A DNA stretch of 53,994 bases from Occultella aeris (GTDB lineage Bacteria; Actinomycetota; Actinomycetes; Actinomycetales; Beutenbergiaceae), in NCBI RefSeq assembly GCF_902703175.1, contig NZ_CACRYJ010000070.1, positions 1 through 53,994 on the forward strand, in the 5' to 3' direction. Under the pieces are notes generated by a model. The model saw only the letters and a program-made list of their open reading frames with translations. It did not search any database and was not told the origin of the DNA. Within the stretch, counting starts at the first letter, position 1. Each line of letters starts with the position of its first letter. Position numbers and translations under genes: made by a program. This document shows, one piece after another, positions 8,073 to 16,342 of the stretch.

Positions 8073-8795
8073 ATGCCAAGGGCCAGAGTCTGGGCGGATG
8101 CTCGATCGGACCGGCGGGCGGCGTCCGCCCGTGGGGCCGATCTGCCCCTCCTCACGCGGCCGCTGACCACCGACTCCCTCGTTCGGTTGCAGCGCCTGGT
8201 CGGCAACCGGTCGGTGACCGGTCTGCTGAAAGGCGGGCTGGACCCAAGTCAGGTCGTTCAACGCTGCGCGCAGAGCGAGTCCGGGGCGATCGTGAGTTCG
8301 TTCGACCCCAGCATCCGTCTGAGCGATGACGCCAGGACCACCGGTGACGGCGGCGCGCTCACCGTGTACCTGACCGGATCGTCCCCCTTCTGGCACCGAG
8401 AGGTCTGCCTCGAGTGGTTCGACGGGGTCGCCGGTGGGGGAGCGCATCTTGCGGCACACCTGACGACTCCTGATCTCGCGACGCGGGACACGATGTCCAA
8501 CATCGGCAAGCAGATCTGGTCCTTCCTGCCCGGGACCGAGAAGATGAAGAGCGTCGTCAGCAGGCATGACGGTTCCTGGGACCCGAACTACCGGGCGAGT
8601 CGGACGGGTCCCGACCTCAGACGAACGGTCAGGCTGGATGAGGCGGCCAAGGAGATCAAACGCAATCTCCTGTTGGGTGAGATCGGCAAGTCCTTCGACT
8701 ACGACCTGTTCAACATGGGTGTGATTGGCGACCAGGCCAAGGAGAAGAACTGCGCGGACTGGGCCCGGGATGTTGCCGGCGAGGCCTACATCTGA
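8073..8795 (+). CDS. LQRxxGN-motif protein with possible permuted papain-like domain
   Basis: A 240-residue protein I cannot assign to a named family. The ATG at 8073 is preceded by GAGGGG at good spacing. Near the N-terminus (about residues 38-65) is LVRLQRLVGNRSVTGLL and then VVQR, the LQR-x-x-GN-x-(A/S)V-x-x-L pattern common in actinobacterial proteins that carry DUF4157 or are associated with extracellular contractile injection systems. There is no DUF4157 HExxH here. The C-terminal half has a His in FWHREVCLEW (His108) and a Cys in KNCADWA (Cys227), in the His-then-Cys order of permuted NlpC/P60/LRAT-like papain folds, whose signature is an NC-x-x-(F/W) helix start. No signal peptide is seen. 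A secreted or injected peptidase-like effector is a hypothesis. It is convergent with the HNH nuclease gene. Confidence 0.6.
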   Translation: MPRARVWADARSDRRAASARGADLPLLTRPLTTDSLVRLQRLVGNRSVTGLLKGGLDPSQVVQRCAQSESGAIVSSFDPSIRLSDDARTTGDGGALTVYLTGSSPFWHREVCLEWFDGVAGGGAHLAAHLTTPDLATRDTMSNIGKQIWSFLPGTEKMKSVVSRHDGSWDPNYRASRTGPDLRRTVRLDEAAKEIKRNLLLGEIGKSFDYDLFNMGVIGDQAKEKNCADWARDVAGEAYI

Positions 8796-8820
8796 GCCGG
8801 CAGGCAAGCGCCGAACGGAG

Positions 8821-9729
8821 CTAGGGCGTGGCCGTACCCGCCGCCGTCGGCAACGGCTGCGCCGGGCAGGTGGTGAGCACGTCGAGCATCGCGTCCTGCT
8901 CGGCCGCGGTCACGGCCAGTTCGTAGGCGAGCTTCACGGCCACCTGGATCGCCACGTACTCGCACCGGAACCCTGTGTTCGGTGGCAGCCACTCGGCGGC
9001 GTCGTCGGCGCCCTTGCCCTGGTTCGCCGGGCCGTCGACCGCAAGCAGGTTCAGCGGGTCGTTCCCGAACCGTTCGAACGTGGCCAAGTCCCAGTCCTGC
9101 GCGCCGGTGACCCACGCGTTCGCCAACGCGACGACGTGGTCGATCTGCACCTGGCCAGAGGTGTCCGAACCGCGCTGGAACGACATGACCACGCCTGTGT
9201 ACGGGTCCTGCAGGGTGCCGGTCTCGACCACGCAACCGTTCGTCCCCGGACGGATCGTCACGTCCACCAGGTCACGGCGCAGCACGTCGTTGCGGACGTC
9301 GCAGCCGTTGCGGTCCAGGTCCACCGACCGGTATCCGAACGCGTCCCGGTCGTAGCCCTCGGACGCGTCGTTCGCCGTGACCAGGAGCAGTTCCACGGCG
9401 GCGAGCGCGGTCCCTGGTAGCGGTGCCTGCGCCGTCGTTTCCGCGCCTTCGCCCGGGCCGGTGGTCACCTCGGTCGCGGGTGCCGCTGGTGTGATTGCCG
9501 ACGGCGTGGGCGCGGCCGGCGCGGACGTCGCCTCGGGCGCCGGTCGCCAGAGCAGGAACAGCGCCGCCGCGAGGACGAGGACGAAGGCCGCGGTGACGGT
9601 CACGCGCAGCCGGCCGGGTCGCCGACGCGGGCGCTCGATGGGACCGTGGGGACCGTGGGGGACCGGGCGGCGCGGCGGCGGGGGCGGTGGCGCCGCGGTC
9701 GAAGCGGGGACTGGCATGGCGGCACCCAT
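8821..9729 (-). CDS. membrane-anchored HNH-type nuclease (DUF1524-like)
   Basis: About 302 residues, with a short Pro-rich cytoplasmic N-terminus including PPPPPPRR, an Arg-rich stretch, one membrane segment (VTAAFVLVLAAALFLLW, about residues 44-60), an Ala/Thr/Pro linker, and an extracellular nuclease domain. The domain shows the hallmarks of secreted DUF1524/HNH proteins: CDVRNDVLRRDL, Cys residues likely forming a disulfide, the catalytic QIDHVVALANAW, and DPLNLLAVDGPANQGKGAD. Family members degrade DNA outside the cell, probably for nutrients or competition. The start is uncertain (ATG 9729, ATG 9717 or GTG 9756; none has a clear Shine-Dalgarno). It is divergent from the vWA/tubulin operon and shares a Pro-Arg motif with its vWA protein. 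Confidence 0.82.
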   Translation of the reverse strand: MGAAMPVPASTAAPPPPPPRRPVPHGPHGPIERPRRRPGRLRVTVTAAFVLVLAAALFLLWRPAPEATSAPAAPTPSAITPAAPATEVTTGPGEGAETTAQAPLPGTALAAVELLLVTANDASEGYDRDAFGYRSVDLDRNGCDVRNDVLRRDLVDVTIRPGTNGCVVETGTLQDPYTGVVMSFQRGSDTSGQVQIDHVVALANAWVTGAQDWDLATFERFGNDPLNLLAVDGPANQGKGADDAAEWLPPNTGFRCEYVAIQVAVKLAYELAVTAAEQDAMLDVLTTCPAQPLPTAAGTATP

Positions 9730-9827
9730 GTTGTCACGGGGGCGAGGCGGATCCACCTCGATCGGGCGAGTGAGCCTGTGCGCTGCGTCTCAGGCGAATC
9801 TGGGTCCGGTATGTCAGGAGCCGAAGT

Positions 9828-9833
9828 TACGAT
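9828..9833 (+). promoter_or_regulatory. candidate -10 for the vWA/tubulin operon
   Basis: TACGAT (TAnnnT consensus) lies about 78 bp upstream of the GTG at 9912, in the 182 bp divergent region between the nuclease gene and the operon. No good -35 is visible, so the assignment is tentative. Confidence 0.3.
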
Positions 9834-9911
9834 GACCGAAGTTCAGGCAGGACCCACGGGAGCGCGGGTCGGGCAGCCGGTGCATCAGCGCAGACCCGAA
9901 CGGGAGGGCAC

Positions 9912-10232
9912 GTGACGACGACAGGACTCTCGGTACGGGCGGCCCGCTGGCCCGTCGCGCTCGAGGTCCTCGCCGTGCTCGGTGCGATCGCCGTAGTCGC
10001 CCTGAACCTCACCGAGGCCACCTGGTGGTTGTGCCTGATCGGGTACCTGCTCGGCACCGTGACCGCGGTCGTCTTCGCCGCCGTGTACCGGAGCATCCGG
10101 GCGGCGCGGCGGAGCAAGGTCTTCCGTCCCAGCCCTGGCCTGGATCGTATCGTCACGGTCACGATGGTCGTCGGCGTGCTCGCCGGGATCGCCTGCGCGT
10201 ACCTGCTCGCGACGGAGGTCGCCAAGTGGTGA
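9912..10232 (+). CDS. small membrane protein, first gene of the vWA/tubulin operon
   Basis: A 106-residue protein of unknown function with three predicted membrane segments: about residues 15-32 (ALEVLAVLGAIAVVALNL), 37-58 (WWLCLIGYLLGTVTAVVFAAVY) and 82-100 (VTMVVGVLAGIACAYLLAT). A basic loop, RSIRAARRSK, lies between the second and third segments. The GTG start at 9912 is preceded by GGAGGGCAC. Its stop overlaps the GTG of the vWA gene by 4 bases (GTGA), so translational coupling is likely. The coupling suggests a stoichiometric partner of the vWA membrane protein, perhaps a subunit or assembly factor of the same complex. I recognise no family. Confidence 0.8.
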   Translation: MTTTGLSVRAARWPVALEVLAVLGAIAVVALNLTEATWWLCLIGYLLGTVTAVVFAAVYRSIRAARRSKVFRPSPGLDRIVTVTMVVGVLAGIACAYLLATEVAKW

Positions 10233-12994
10233 GGCGCGGGCGCCGCGCCGGCATCGTGACTGTGCTGACCGTGCTGGCCGTCGCGCTCGGGCTGGCCGCG
10301 GGCACGGCCGCGCACGCCGACGCCGCGGGGGATCTCAGCGCCACCGGCTCGGAGAGCTTCTCGGACATCGCCGCCTGTACCGCACAGGCCGGCACGCTCC
10401 TGGTGTCGATCGTCGTGGACGAGTCGCAGAGCCTGCAGTGGACCGACCCCGAGGACCAGCGGGTCGGTGCTGTGCTCACGGCACTGGACTCGCTCGAACG
10501 TCTCGGCGGTGATACGGAACTGGCGGTCGAGGCGAACCTGGCTGTCTTCGGCAGCGAGTACACCGAACTCGTCGGCTGGGGCAGCCTCGAGCCCGGTGGC
10601 GCCCACGTCGCACAGCTGCGCACGGCCGCCCAGGACCAGCTTCCGGAGCGGGACGGCGCGAACCTCACGGACTATCGCGAGGCACTCTCGGGAGCCCAGT
10701 CGTCGCTCGCCGCGCGCAGTGCCGAGGTCGGTGGGGCCACCTGCAAGATGATGCTGTGGCTCACCGACGGCCGCCTCGATGTGGACGGCCGGGGTGATCG
10801 GCCGGCCACCGACGCGGCTCGCGAACAGATCTGCGCACCGGGCGGGATCATCGATGGGGTACGAGCCGACGGCGTCGCGGTCGTCGCGATGGGCCTGATG
10901 ACCGCGCAGGGCCAGGGTGCCGTCGACCAGATCGACCGGGACCGTTTCCAGGCCCTCGCCGAGGGCAGCGCCGGGTCCGAGGTCTGCGGCACCAACCCGG
11001 TGCCGGCGAACGTGACCAACGGCGCGTTCATGACGGCCGACGACGCGAGCCTGCTGAACCGGCTGTTCGCGCAGATGGGCGCGCTCCTCGAGGGTGGCAC
11101 GCCCGCGCAGTCGCAGGAGTGCCCCGGACCCGACTGCGTCGACGGTCGGCTGCCGGTGCCGGTGGACCCCGGTGTGGGCGGGTTCCGGCTCGTGGTCGAG
11201 TCCGCCGCCGGTGCTCCCGCGCTCCAGCTGGCGGCGCCGGACGGCACCGTCGTGACCCTCGACGCACCCGTCACCGAGGCGCCGGGCGCGACGGTGAGCC
11301 TGCTCAAGGGCGGGACGCTGAGCACGGTCGACGTCGCCATCACGGACGCGGCGGCGGGCGTCGGCACCTGGACCCTGGTCACCGACCCGAGCACCGTCAC
11401 GGTCGTGGACCTGTACTACTTCTGGGGCGTGACCCTCACGGTCGAGGCCCCGGAGGGCATCGTGATCGGCGAGCCCAGTGACGTGCGGATCAGCGCCCGC
11501 GACGCCGCGGGCCAGGCGGTCGCCCCCGACGTGTACGGCTCCGTGGACCTGCAGGCCAGTGTCGACGGCGTGGCGACAACGTTCTCGCAGGTCGCCGACG
11601 GATGGGCCGCCGAGGTCACGGTGCCGGCCGATGCCGCCGTCTCATCGCTCGTCGTGGCCGCCCGGGCCACGGCCCAGACCACCCCGAACGCGATCGCGTT
11701 GGGGCCGGTCGCCGTCGAACGCGCACTCGACACGGCGTACCCGCCGTCGTTCCCGACCCTCAGCCCGGCGCGACTGGATCTGGGCAGGCTCGACGGTGCC
11801 ACCTCAGCCGAGGCGGTCCTGACCCTGACCGGTGCCGACCGCGGTCCGACCCAGGTCTGTTTCGGCAACGGCACAGTGACCGTGCCCGAGCGGGCGGGGT
11901 CCGCGTCGCTCGTCGCGGGCGAGGAGTGCATCGACCTGGAGGCCGGGGCCACCCTCGACGTGCCCGTGACCCTCACCACGGCCGACCAGGCAGACGGCCG
12001 GGTCGACGGGCTCCTGCCGGTCGAGCTGCGCGGCGTGGACCCCGGCGACCCGATCACGCTCGAGGTGCCGGTCACCGCCACGATGGTGCGCCCGGTTGAC
12101 GCGGCCACCCGGAACTGGCTCGTCGCCGTCCTCGTGCTCGCGGCCCTCCTGTTCGCGTACACGGCACTGGTCGTGACCAGGCGCATCGCCGGCCGGTTCG
12201 ACCTGAGCCCGTTCGCGCGCTACGTCGCCGCGCCGATCACGCTGACCGCACGCGGGCCGGAGCGTCGGGACGGTGCCACCAGGATCCTCGGGCCGGAGGA
12301 GTTCCGCGGCCTCGGCGCCAGCGGCAGGCCGACCGGCTTCACGGCCGGGACGGCGCGCCACTGGGTGCACCGCCCGCGGAACCCGTTCGCCGAGGCCCAG
12401 GCCCTCGTGGCCGGGACCGGGGCTGAGGTGCCGATCACGCAGCGGCCCACCGGGCACCGTGATCCGACGGTCCGGTTCACCGACTTCCCGGGCTCCACCG
12501 GGTTCGTGATCCTCACCGACCGGCCCGAGCCCGGCGCCCCGGTGGACACGATCCGCGGCACGCTGGTCATGGTGATCGACCCGGGCAAGACCGCGAGCGT
12601 CGCGCAGATCCTGCCCGACCGGCTGGCCGAGCTCGGCCGCGTCACCTGGAGCAAGGAGATCGAGCGCGCGCACAAGGCGTGGTCGGCGCTGTCGGCGCTG
12701 GCCCCGAACGCCCCGGCGGGCCTCGGAGCGGTGGGTGGCCCACCCGGCGCGCCGGGTGTCCCCGGCGGCTCACCTCCGGCCGGCTCCGGAGCCGGGCCGG
12801 GCGCCGACCCCGGCAGCGTCGGCGGACCACCGCCACCGCGCCGCGGGACAGCCACCCAGCCGTCGGGGCCCCCACCGCCGCGCCGCGATGGGCCACCCCC
12901 GAGCAGAACGGGCCATCCGCCGTCGCCCACCCCGGCACCACCACCCGGCCGGACCGACGGCGGGATGCCACCGCCACCACCGCCACGCCGGTAG
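10229..12994 (+). CDS. von Willebrand A (vWA) domain membrane protein
   Basis: A 921-residue protein starting at a GTG overlapping the previous stop. Order of parts: a signal peptide (about 1-30, Arg-rich start, ending near AHA-DA); an extracellular vWA domain (about 55-300) with the metal-ion-dependent adhesion site DESQS at 64-68, a Thr in NLTDYREAL and the third ligand in WLTDGRLD; beta-rich Ig-like regions to about 625; a membrane helix at about 629-650 (WLVAVLVLAALLFAYTALVV) followed by RR; a cytoplasmic region of about 270 residues; and a Pro/Gly/Arg-rich tail with three PPPPRR-type repeats. The intact MIDAS implies divalent-metal ligand binding outside the cell. A tubulin-like gene follows 54 bp later, so the cytoplasmic part probably contacts that protein. 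The ligand is unknown. Confidence 0.88.
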   Translation: MRRGRRAGIVTVLTVLAVALGLAAGTAAHADAAGDLSATGSESFSDIAACTAQAGTLLVSIVVDESQSLQWTDPEDQRVGAVLTALDSLERLGGDTELAVEANLAVFGSEYTELVGWGSLEPGGAHVAQLRTAAQDQLPERDGANLTDYREALSGAQSSLAARSAEVGGATCKMMLWLTDGRLDVDGRGDRPATDAAREQICAPGGIIDGVRADGVAVVAMGLMTAQGQGAVDQIDRDRFQALAEGSAGSEVCGTNPVPANVTNGAFMTADDASLLNRLFAQMGALLEGGTPAQSQECPGPDCVDGRLPVPVDPGVGGFRLVVESAAGAPALQLAAPDGTVVTLDAPVTEAPGATVSLLKGGTLSTVDVAITDAAAGVGTWTLVTDPSTVTVVDLYYFWGVTLTVEAPEGIVIGEPSDVRISARDAAGQAVAPDVYGSVDLQASVDGVATTFSQVADGWAAEVTVPADAAVSSLVVAARATAQTTPNAIALGPVAVERALDTAYPPSFPTLSPARLDLGRLDGATSAEAVLTLTGADRGPTQVCFGNGTVTVPERAGSASLVAGEECIDLEAGATLDVPVTLTTADQADGRVDGLLPVELRGVDPGDPITLEVPVTATMVRPVDAATRNWLVAVLVLAALLFAYTALVVTRRIAGRFDLSPFARYVAAPITLTARGPERRDGATRILGPEEFRGLGASGRPTGFTAGTARHWVHRPRNPFAEAQALVAGTGAEVPITQRPTGHRDPTVRFTDFPGSTGFVILTDRPEPGAPVDTIRGTLVMVIDPGKTASVAQILPDRLAELGRVTWSKEIERAHKAWSALSALAPNAPAGLGAVGGPPGAPGVPGGSPPAGSGAGPGADPGSVGGPPPPRRGTATQPSGPPPPRRDGPPPSRTGHPPSPTPAPPPGRTDGGMPPPPPPRR

Positions 12995-13048
12995 CCGGCC
13001 GGTAGCTCCGCAGACCACACGCCCACCCACTCTCACCGAGGAACTCAC

Positions 13049-16000
13049 ATGCTTCGTCCCTTTCTGCTCGTCGGCGTCGGCGGCTCAGGTGGCAAGACCC
13101 TGCGCGTCATCCGTGAGGACCTCAGCCGGCGGTTGTTTCAGGCCGGCTGGACCGAGGGCATCCCCAGCGCCTGGCAGTTCCTGCACATCGACGTCCCGAC
13201 CACGGCGGACGGGAACGAGCGTGACCTCCCGGAGCAGCTGCCGGAGCGGTCCTACCAGGGCCTGGTCGGCTCGGGCATCGACTACCGGACCCTGGACGAC
13301 TCGCTGATCCAGTCCGCGGGCACCCACGCCCGAGACGCGCTCGGAGGTTGGCGGCCGGATCCGGACAAGGTCCACGTGCCCGCCAGCAAGGGCGCCGGGC
13401 AGTATCGCGCGCTCGGGCGCACCATCGCGCTGTCCCAGCTCAAGCGCATCGCGACGGCGGTCCGGGAGGCCCGCCGTCAGCTCACCGGGGCGGAGGTCAC
13501 CAGCGAGCTGCAGCGACTCAGCGAGGCGCTCGGTTCACCCTCGCGCACGGTCGCGGACGACCCGCAGGTCATCGTCATCGCCTCGATCGCAGGTGGCAGT
13601 GGCTCCGGTGCCGTCCTGGACGTGTGCGACGTGATCCGCTCGCTCGGTGACAAGTGGGCGAACGAGTCCGTGGGCATCCTGTACTGCCCGGACGTGTTCG
13701 ACGACCTCGACGAGGGCCTGCGCCGCGGCGTGCGGCCGAACTCGCTCGGCGCGTTGGCCGAGCTGATGAGTGGCTACTGGAGCGTCGAAGGACCCAGCGA
13801 GAGCACGAGCGAGATGTTCCAGGCCGCCGGGATCTCCACCGGGTCGAGCCGGCGGCTCGGGCCACGGTTCCCGTTCCTGGTCGGTGCCCGGAACGAGCAC
13901 GTCACGTACAAGACCCAGAACGACGTGTACCGGGCGATGGGCCGGTCGATCGCGTCCTGGGTGGCCAGTTCCAGCCTGCAGGACCGGCTCTCCGCCTACA
14001 CGCAGGCCCAGTGGGCCTCCACGGCCCAGGCCGTCACCGATCACCTGCGGCTGCACCCGGGCGGCACCGAGACGCCGTTCACGGCCCTCGGGTCGGCCCG
14101 GGTGGGCCTGGGACGCGACCGGTTCCGGGACTACGCCTCCGAGCATCTGGCACGCTCCGTCGTCGAACTCGTGCTCAACCGGCACGAGGTGCTGCGCAGC
14201 CGCGAGGACGAGCGGCCCCCGCGGCAACTGATCCAGGAGCAGGCCACGAACGCGTTCGGCGCGTTCCTCGCCGAGTCCGGGCTCGACGAACGCGGGGAGG
14301 AGCGCAACGACATCATCGAGGCGCTGCAGCGCGGCGATGACGTCAAGGCCGCCGGCAACCAGCTCACCGCCGAGGTCATGGACGTGCTCCGGGTCGCCGC
14401 CGGGGGCAAGGGCTTCGCGACCGACGACGTACGGATCCGGATCCGGCAGGCGGTGGTGGACCGGCGCGGGCAGTTCGCGGCGCAGATGCGCGGCGTGCGC
14501 ACCCAGCGCTCCCGCGAATGGGTCGACGCCATCCAGGTCCGCGTCGTCGACGTCACCGCGGACGCCGTGGCCAAGCACGGGGGACCGGTGGCCGCGGCGA
14601 TGCTGAAGCGGCTCGTCGCCGAGCTGGAGGAGGTCGGACGCGAGCTGCGCAGCGAGGCCGACCACCGGCGCCGGTGGGCGGCAGACCTGGACTCGGAGAT
14701 CAGCCGGGTTCTCGGGTCGAACCGCAACGTGACCGAGCAGGAGGTCGAATCGGCGGTGGACCGCGCCGTGCAGACCCTGGAGTGGGAACAGGAGGCCGAG
14801 GTCCGCGAGATGGCGGTGGGGCTCGTGGCAGACCTCTCGAAGGGTCTGCTCCAGCCGCTCACCGAGGCCGTCGACCACGGCGTGGAGTCGCTGGGCACCG
14901 ACGTGGCGAGCGGCTTGGACGGTCGCGGGTCGGTGGTCTCCACCTGGCCCTCCGGGGACGTGATCCCGTCGCGGCTCAAGCCGGGGCCGAACGAGTTCCT
15001 CCTCGAGGACGTCGAGACGTTCCCCACGACGCTACGTGCGCTGATCACCCGGACCGTCGGTCTGGAGTTCGAGCGCGAGGCGCGGGGCGTGGCCGAGCGG
15101 CAGATCCTCACCGGGCGCAAGGAGGGCGCCCGGCAGAGCCTGCTCCGGCTGACGCAGCGGTGGGTCCCGTCGGACGCCCAGTTCCAGCGCGGCTCGTCCG
15201 CGGCACCGGCCCGGGCGGCAGTGTCCATGGCGGTCTCTGCCGAGGACGTCCTCCGCCGGGCTACCGGATGGATCCGGGAGCCGGGGACCCCGATCGGTGG
15301 CTACATGCAGGAAGGGCTGCGGTCCTACCTGTCCGAGGGCGCTGTCTCACCCAAGGAGCACGCGGACCGGCTGGCGCGCTTCGAGGGGCAGTTCGTCGCT
15401 GCCCTGAACGCCGGGTCACCGCTGGTCCGGGTCAACACCGCCGTCCTCACCCGGGTGCACAACCGGGAGATCCAGTACTCGCGGCAGTTCAGTGAGATCC
15501 CACTGCCCGAGAAGTCCCCCGCACGGCAACGGCTCATCAACGTCCTCGAGGCGCGTAAACAGTTCGGACCCGCGGTCGAGCAGGCGTTCTCGGACACCGA
15601 GGCCGCCTTCATCGACATCTTCACCGTGCTGGCCGAGCCCTACGAGCCCGTGGTCTTCGACAGCCTGATGCGCCCGATCGCCAGCGACTGGGGAAGCAAG
15701 AAGGCCACGTTCGCCGACCGCGAGGAGTTCTGGCGATGGCGTCGGGCGCGTCCGCTCGGCGAGGCCGTGCCGATGCACCCGATCACGCTCGCGGCGATGG
15801 TGCGCGGCTACTTCGTGGCTGCCCTGCTCAAGCAGGTGCAACCGTCCCCGGTGCGGTTGTACGTGCCGGCCGGCTCCATGGGGGCGGCAGGTTGGTTGTC
15901 CTTCGAGGAACCGCTGTTGGTCGGTGACGGGCGCGGCGCCGAGGCGCTGCCGCAGATCCTCGAGTCGCTCTCGCTGACGCTGCTGCGGGTGAACGACGAG

Positions 16001-16342
16001 GAGTCCCTGGCGCCGATGCGCCCGTACTTCCGGCTCCTCGATCTCGGCGAGGGTGCGACGAACGATCTCCCGGCAGACCTGCGGGACTGGATCCAGGAGG
16101 GCCGCCGCGGTCAGGACGCGGAGGTCGATGCGTCGACGCCGGAGGAGCGCCGTGCCGCGGCCAAGGCGGACGTGGAGCGGATCGCGAAGGGTTTCAGCCG
16201 CCACTTCGACGAACTCGAGCAGGCGAACGAACTGCTCGGCTATCCGGGGTCGTTCGACCTGCGGCACCTGATCAGGTCGGCGCTGCGTGACCTGTACCGG
16301 GCGATCGACTCCTTCGTGGACGACGAACGCGAGTTCCTCTGA
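13049..16342 (+). CDS. tubulin/FtsZ-superfamily protein (Tubulin_2-like)
   Basis: A 1097-residue cytosolic protein. Residues 6-19 (LLVGVGGSGGKTLR) match the first nucleotide-binding loop of tubulin/FtsZ proteins, and GGSGSG at 182-187, after a hydrophobic strand (VIVIASIA), matches the tubulin signature GGGTG(S/T)G. These motifs fit the bacterial Tubulin_2 family. At 1097 residues it is far longer than FtsZ (about 400); the rest is mainly helical, with charged stretches about 500-620 that could be coiled. It probably binds GTP; polymerisation is unproven. The ATG at 13049 follows GAGGAACTCAC. The stop overlaps the next ATG by one base (TGATG). Its C-terminus ends DDEREFL, and the next protein also ends REFL. 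Comparative genomics by Makarova and Koonin (recalled, not checked) linked such families to vWA proteins and membrane remodelling. Confidence 0.87.
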   Translation: MLRPFLLVGVGGSGGKTLRVIREDLSRRLFQAGWTEGIPSAWQFLHIDVPTTADGNERDLPEQLPERSYQGLVGSGIDYRTLDDSLIQSAGTHARDALGGWRPDPDKVHVPASKGAGQYRALGRTIALSQLKRIATAVREARRQLTGAEVTSELQRLSEALGSPSRTVADDPQVIVIASIAGGSGSGAVLDVCDVIRSLGDKWANESVGILYCPDVFDDLDEGLRRGVRPNSLGALAELMSGYWSVEGPSESTSEMFQAAGISTGSSRRLGPRFPFLVGARNEHVTYKTQNDVYRAMGRSIASWVASSSLQDRLSAYTQAQWASTAQAVTDHLRLHPGGTETPFTALGSARVGLGRDRFRDYASEHLARSVVELVLNRHEVLRSREDERPPRQLIQEQATNAFGAFLAESGLDERGEERNDIIEALQRGDDVKAAGNQLTAEVMDVLRVAAGGKGFATDDVRIRIRQAVVDRRGQFAAQMRGVRTQRSREWVDAIQVRVVDVTADAVAKHGGPVAAAMLKRLVAELEEVGRELRSEADHRRRWAADLDSEISRVLGSNRNVTEQEVESAVDRAVQTLEWEQEAEVREMAVGLVADLSKGLLQPLTEAVDHGVESLGTDVASGLDGRGSVVSTWPSGDVIPSRLKPGPNEFLLEDVETFPTTLRALITRTVGLEFEREARGVAERQILTGRKEGARQSLLRLTQRWVPSDAQFQRGSSAAPARAAVSMAVSAEDVLRRATGWIREPGTPIGGYMQEGLRSYLSEGAVSPKEHADRLARFEGQFVAALNAGSPLVRVNTAVLTRVHNREIQYSRQFSEIPLPEKSPARQRLINVLEARKQFGPAVEQAFSDTEAAFIDIFTVLAEPYEPVVFDSLMRPIASDWGSKKATFADREEFWRWRRARPLGEAVPMHPITLAAMVRGYFVAALLKQVQPSPVRLYVPAGSMGAAGWLSFEEPLLVGDGRGAEALPQILESLSLTLLRVNDEESLAPMRPYFRLLDLGEGATNDLPADLRDWIQEGRRGQDAEVDASTPEERRAAAKADVERIAKGFSRHFDELEQANELLGYPGSFDLRHLIRSALRDLYRAIDSFVDDEREFL

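Noticed and set aside
10025-10228. N-terminal extension of the vWA protein
   Set aside because: It is the out-of-frame reading of the small membrane protein gene; the GTG at 10229 gives a proper signal peptide.
13535-14878. A 447-codon minus-strand open frame opposite the tubulin-like gene
   Set aside because: Composition typical of an antisense shadow, with no start signal.
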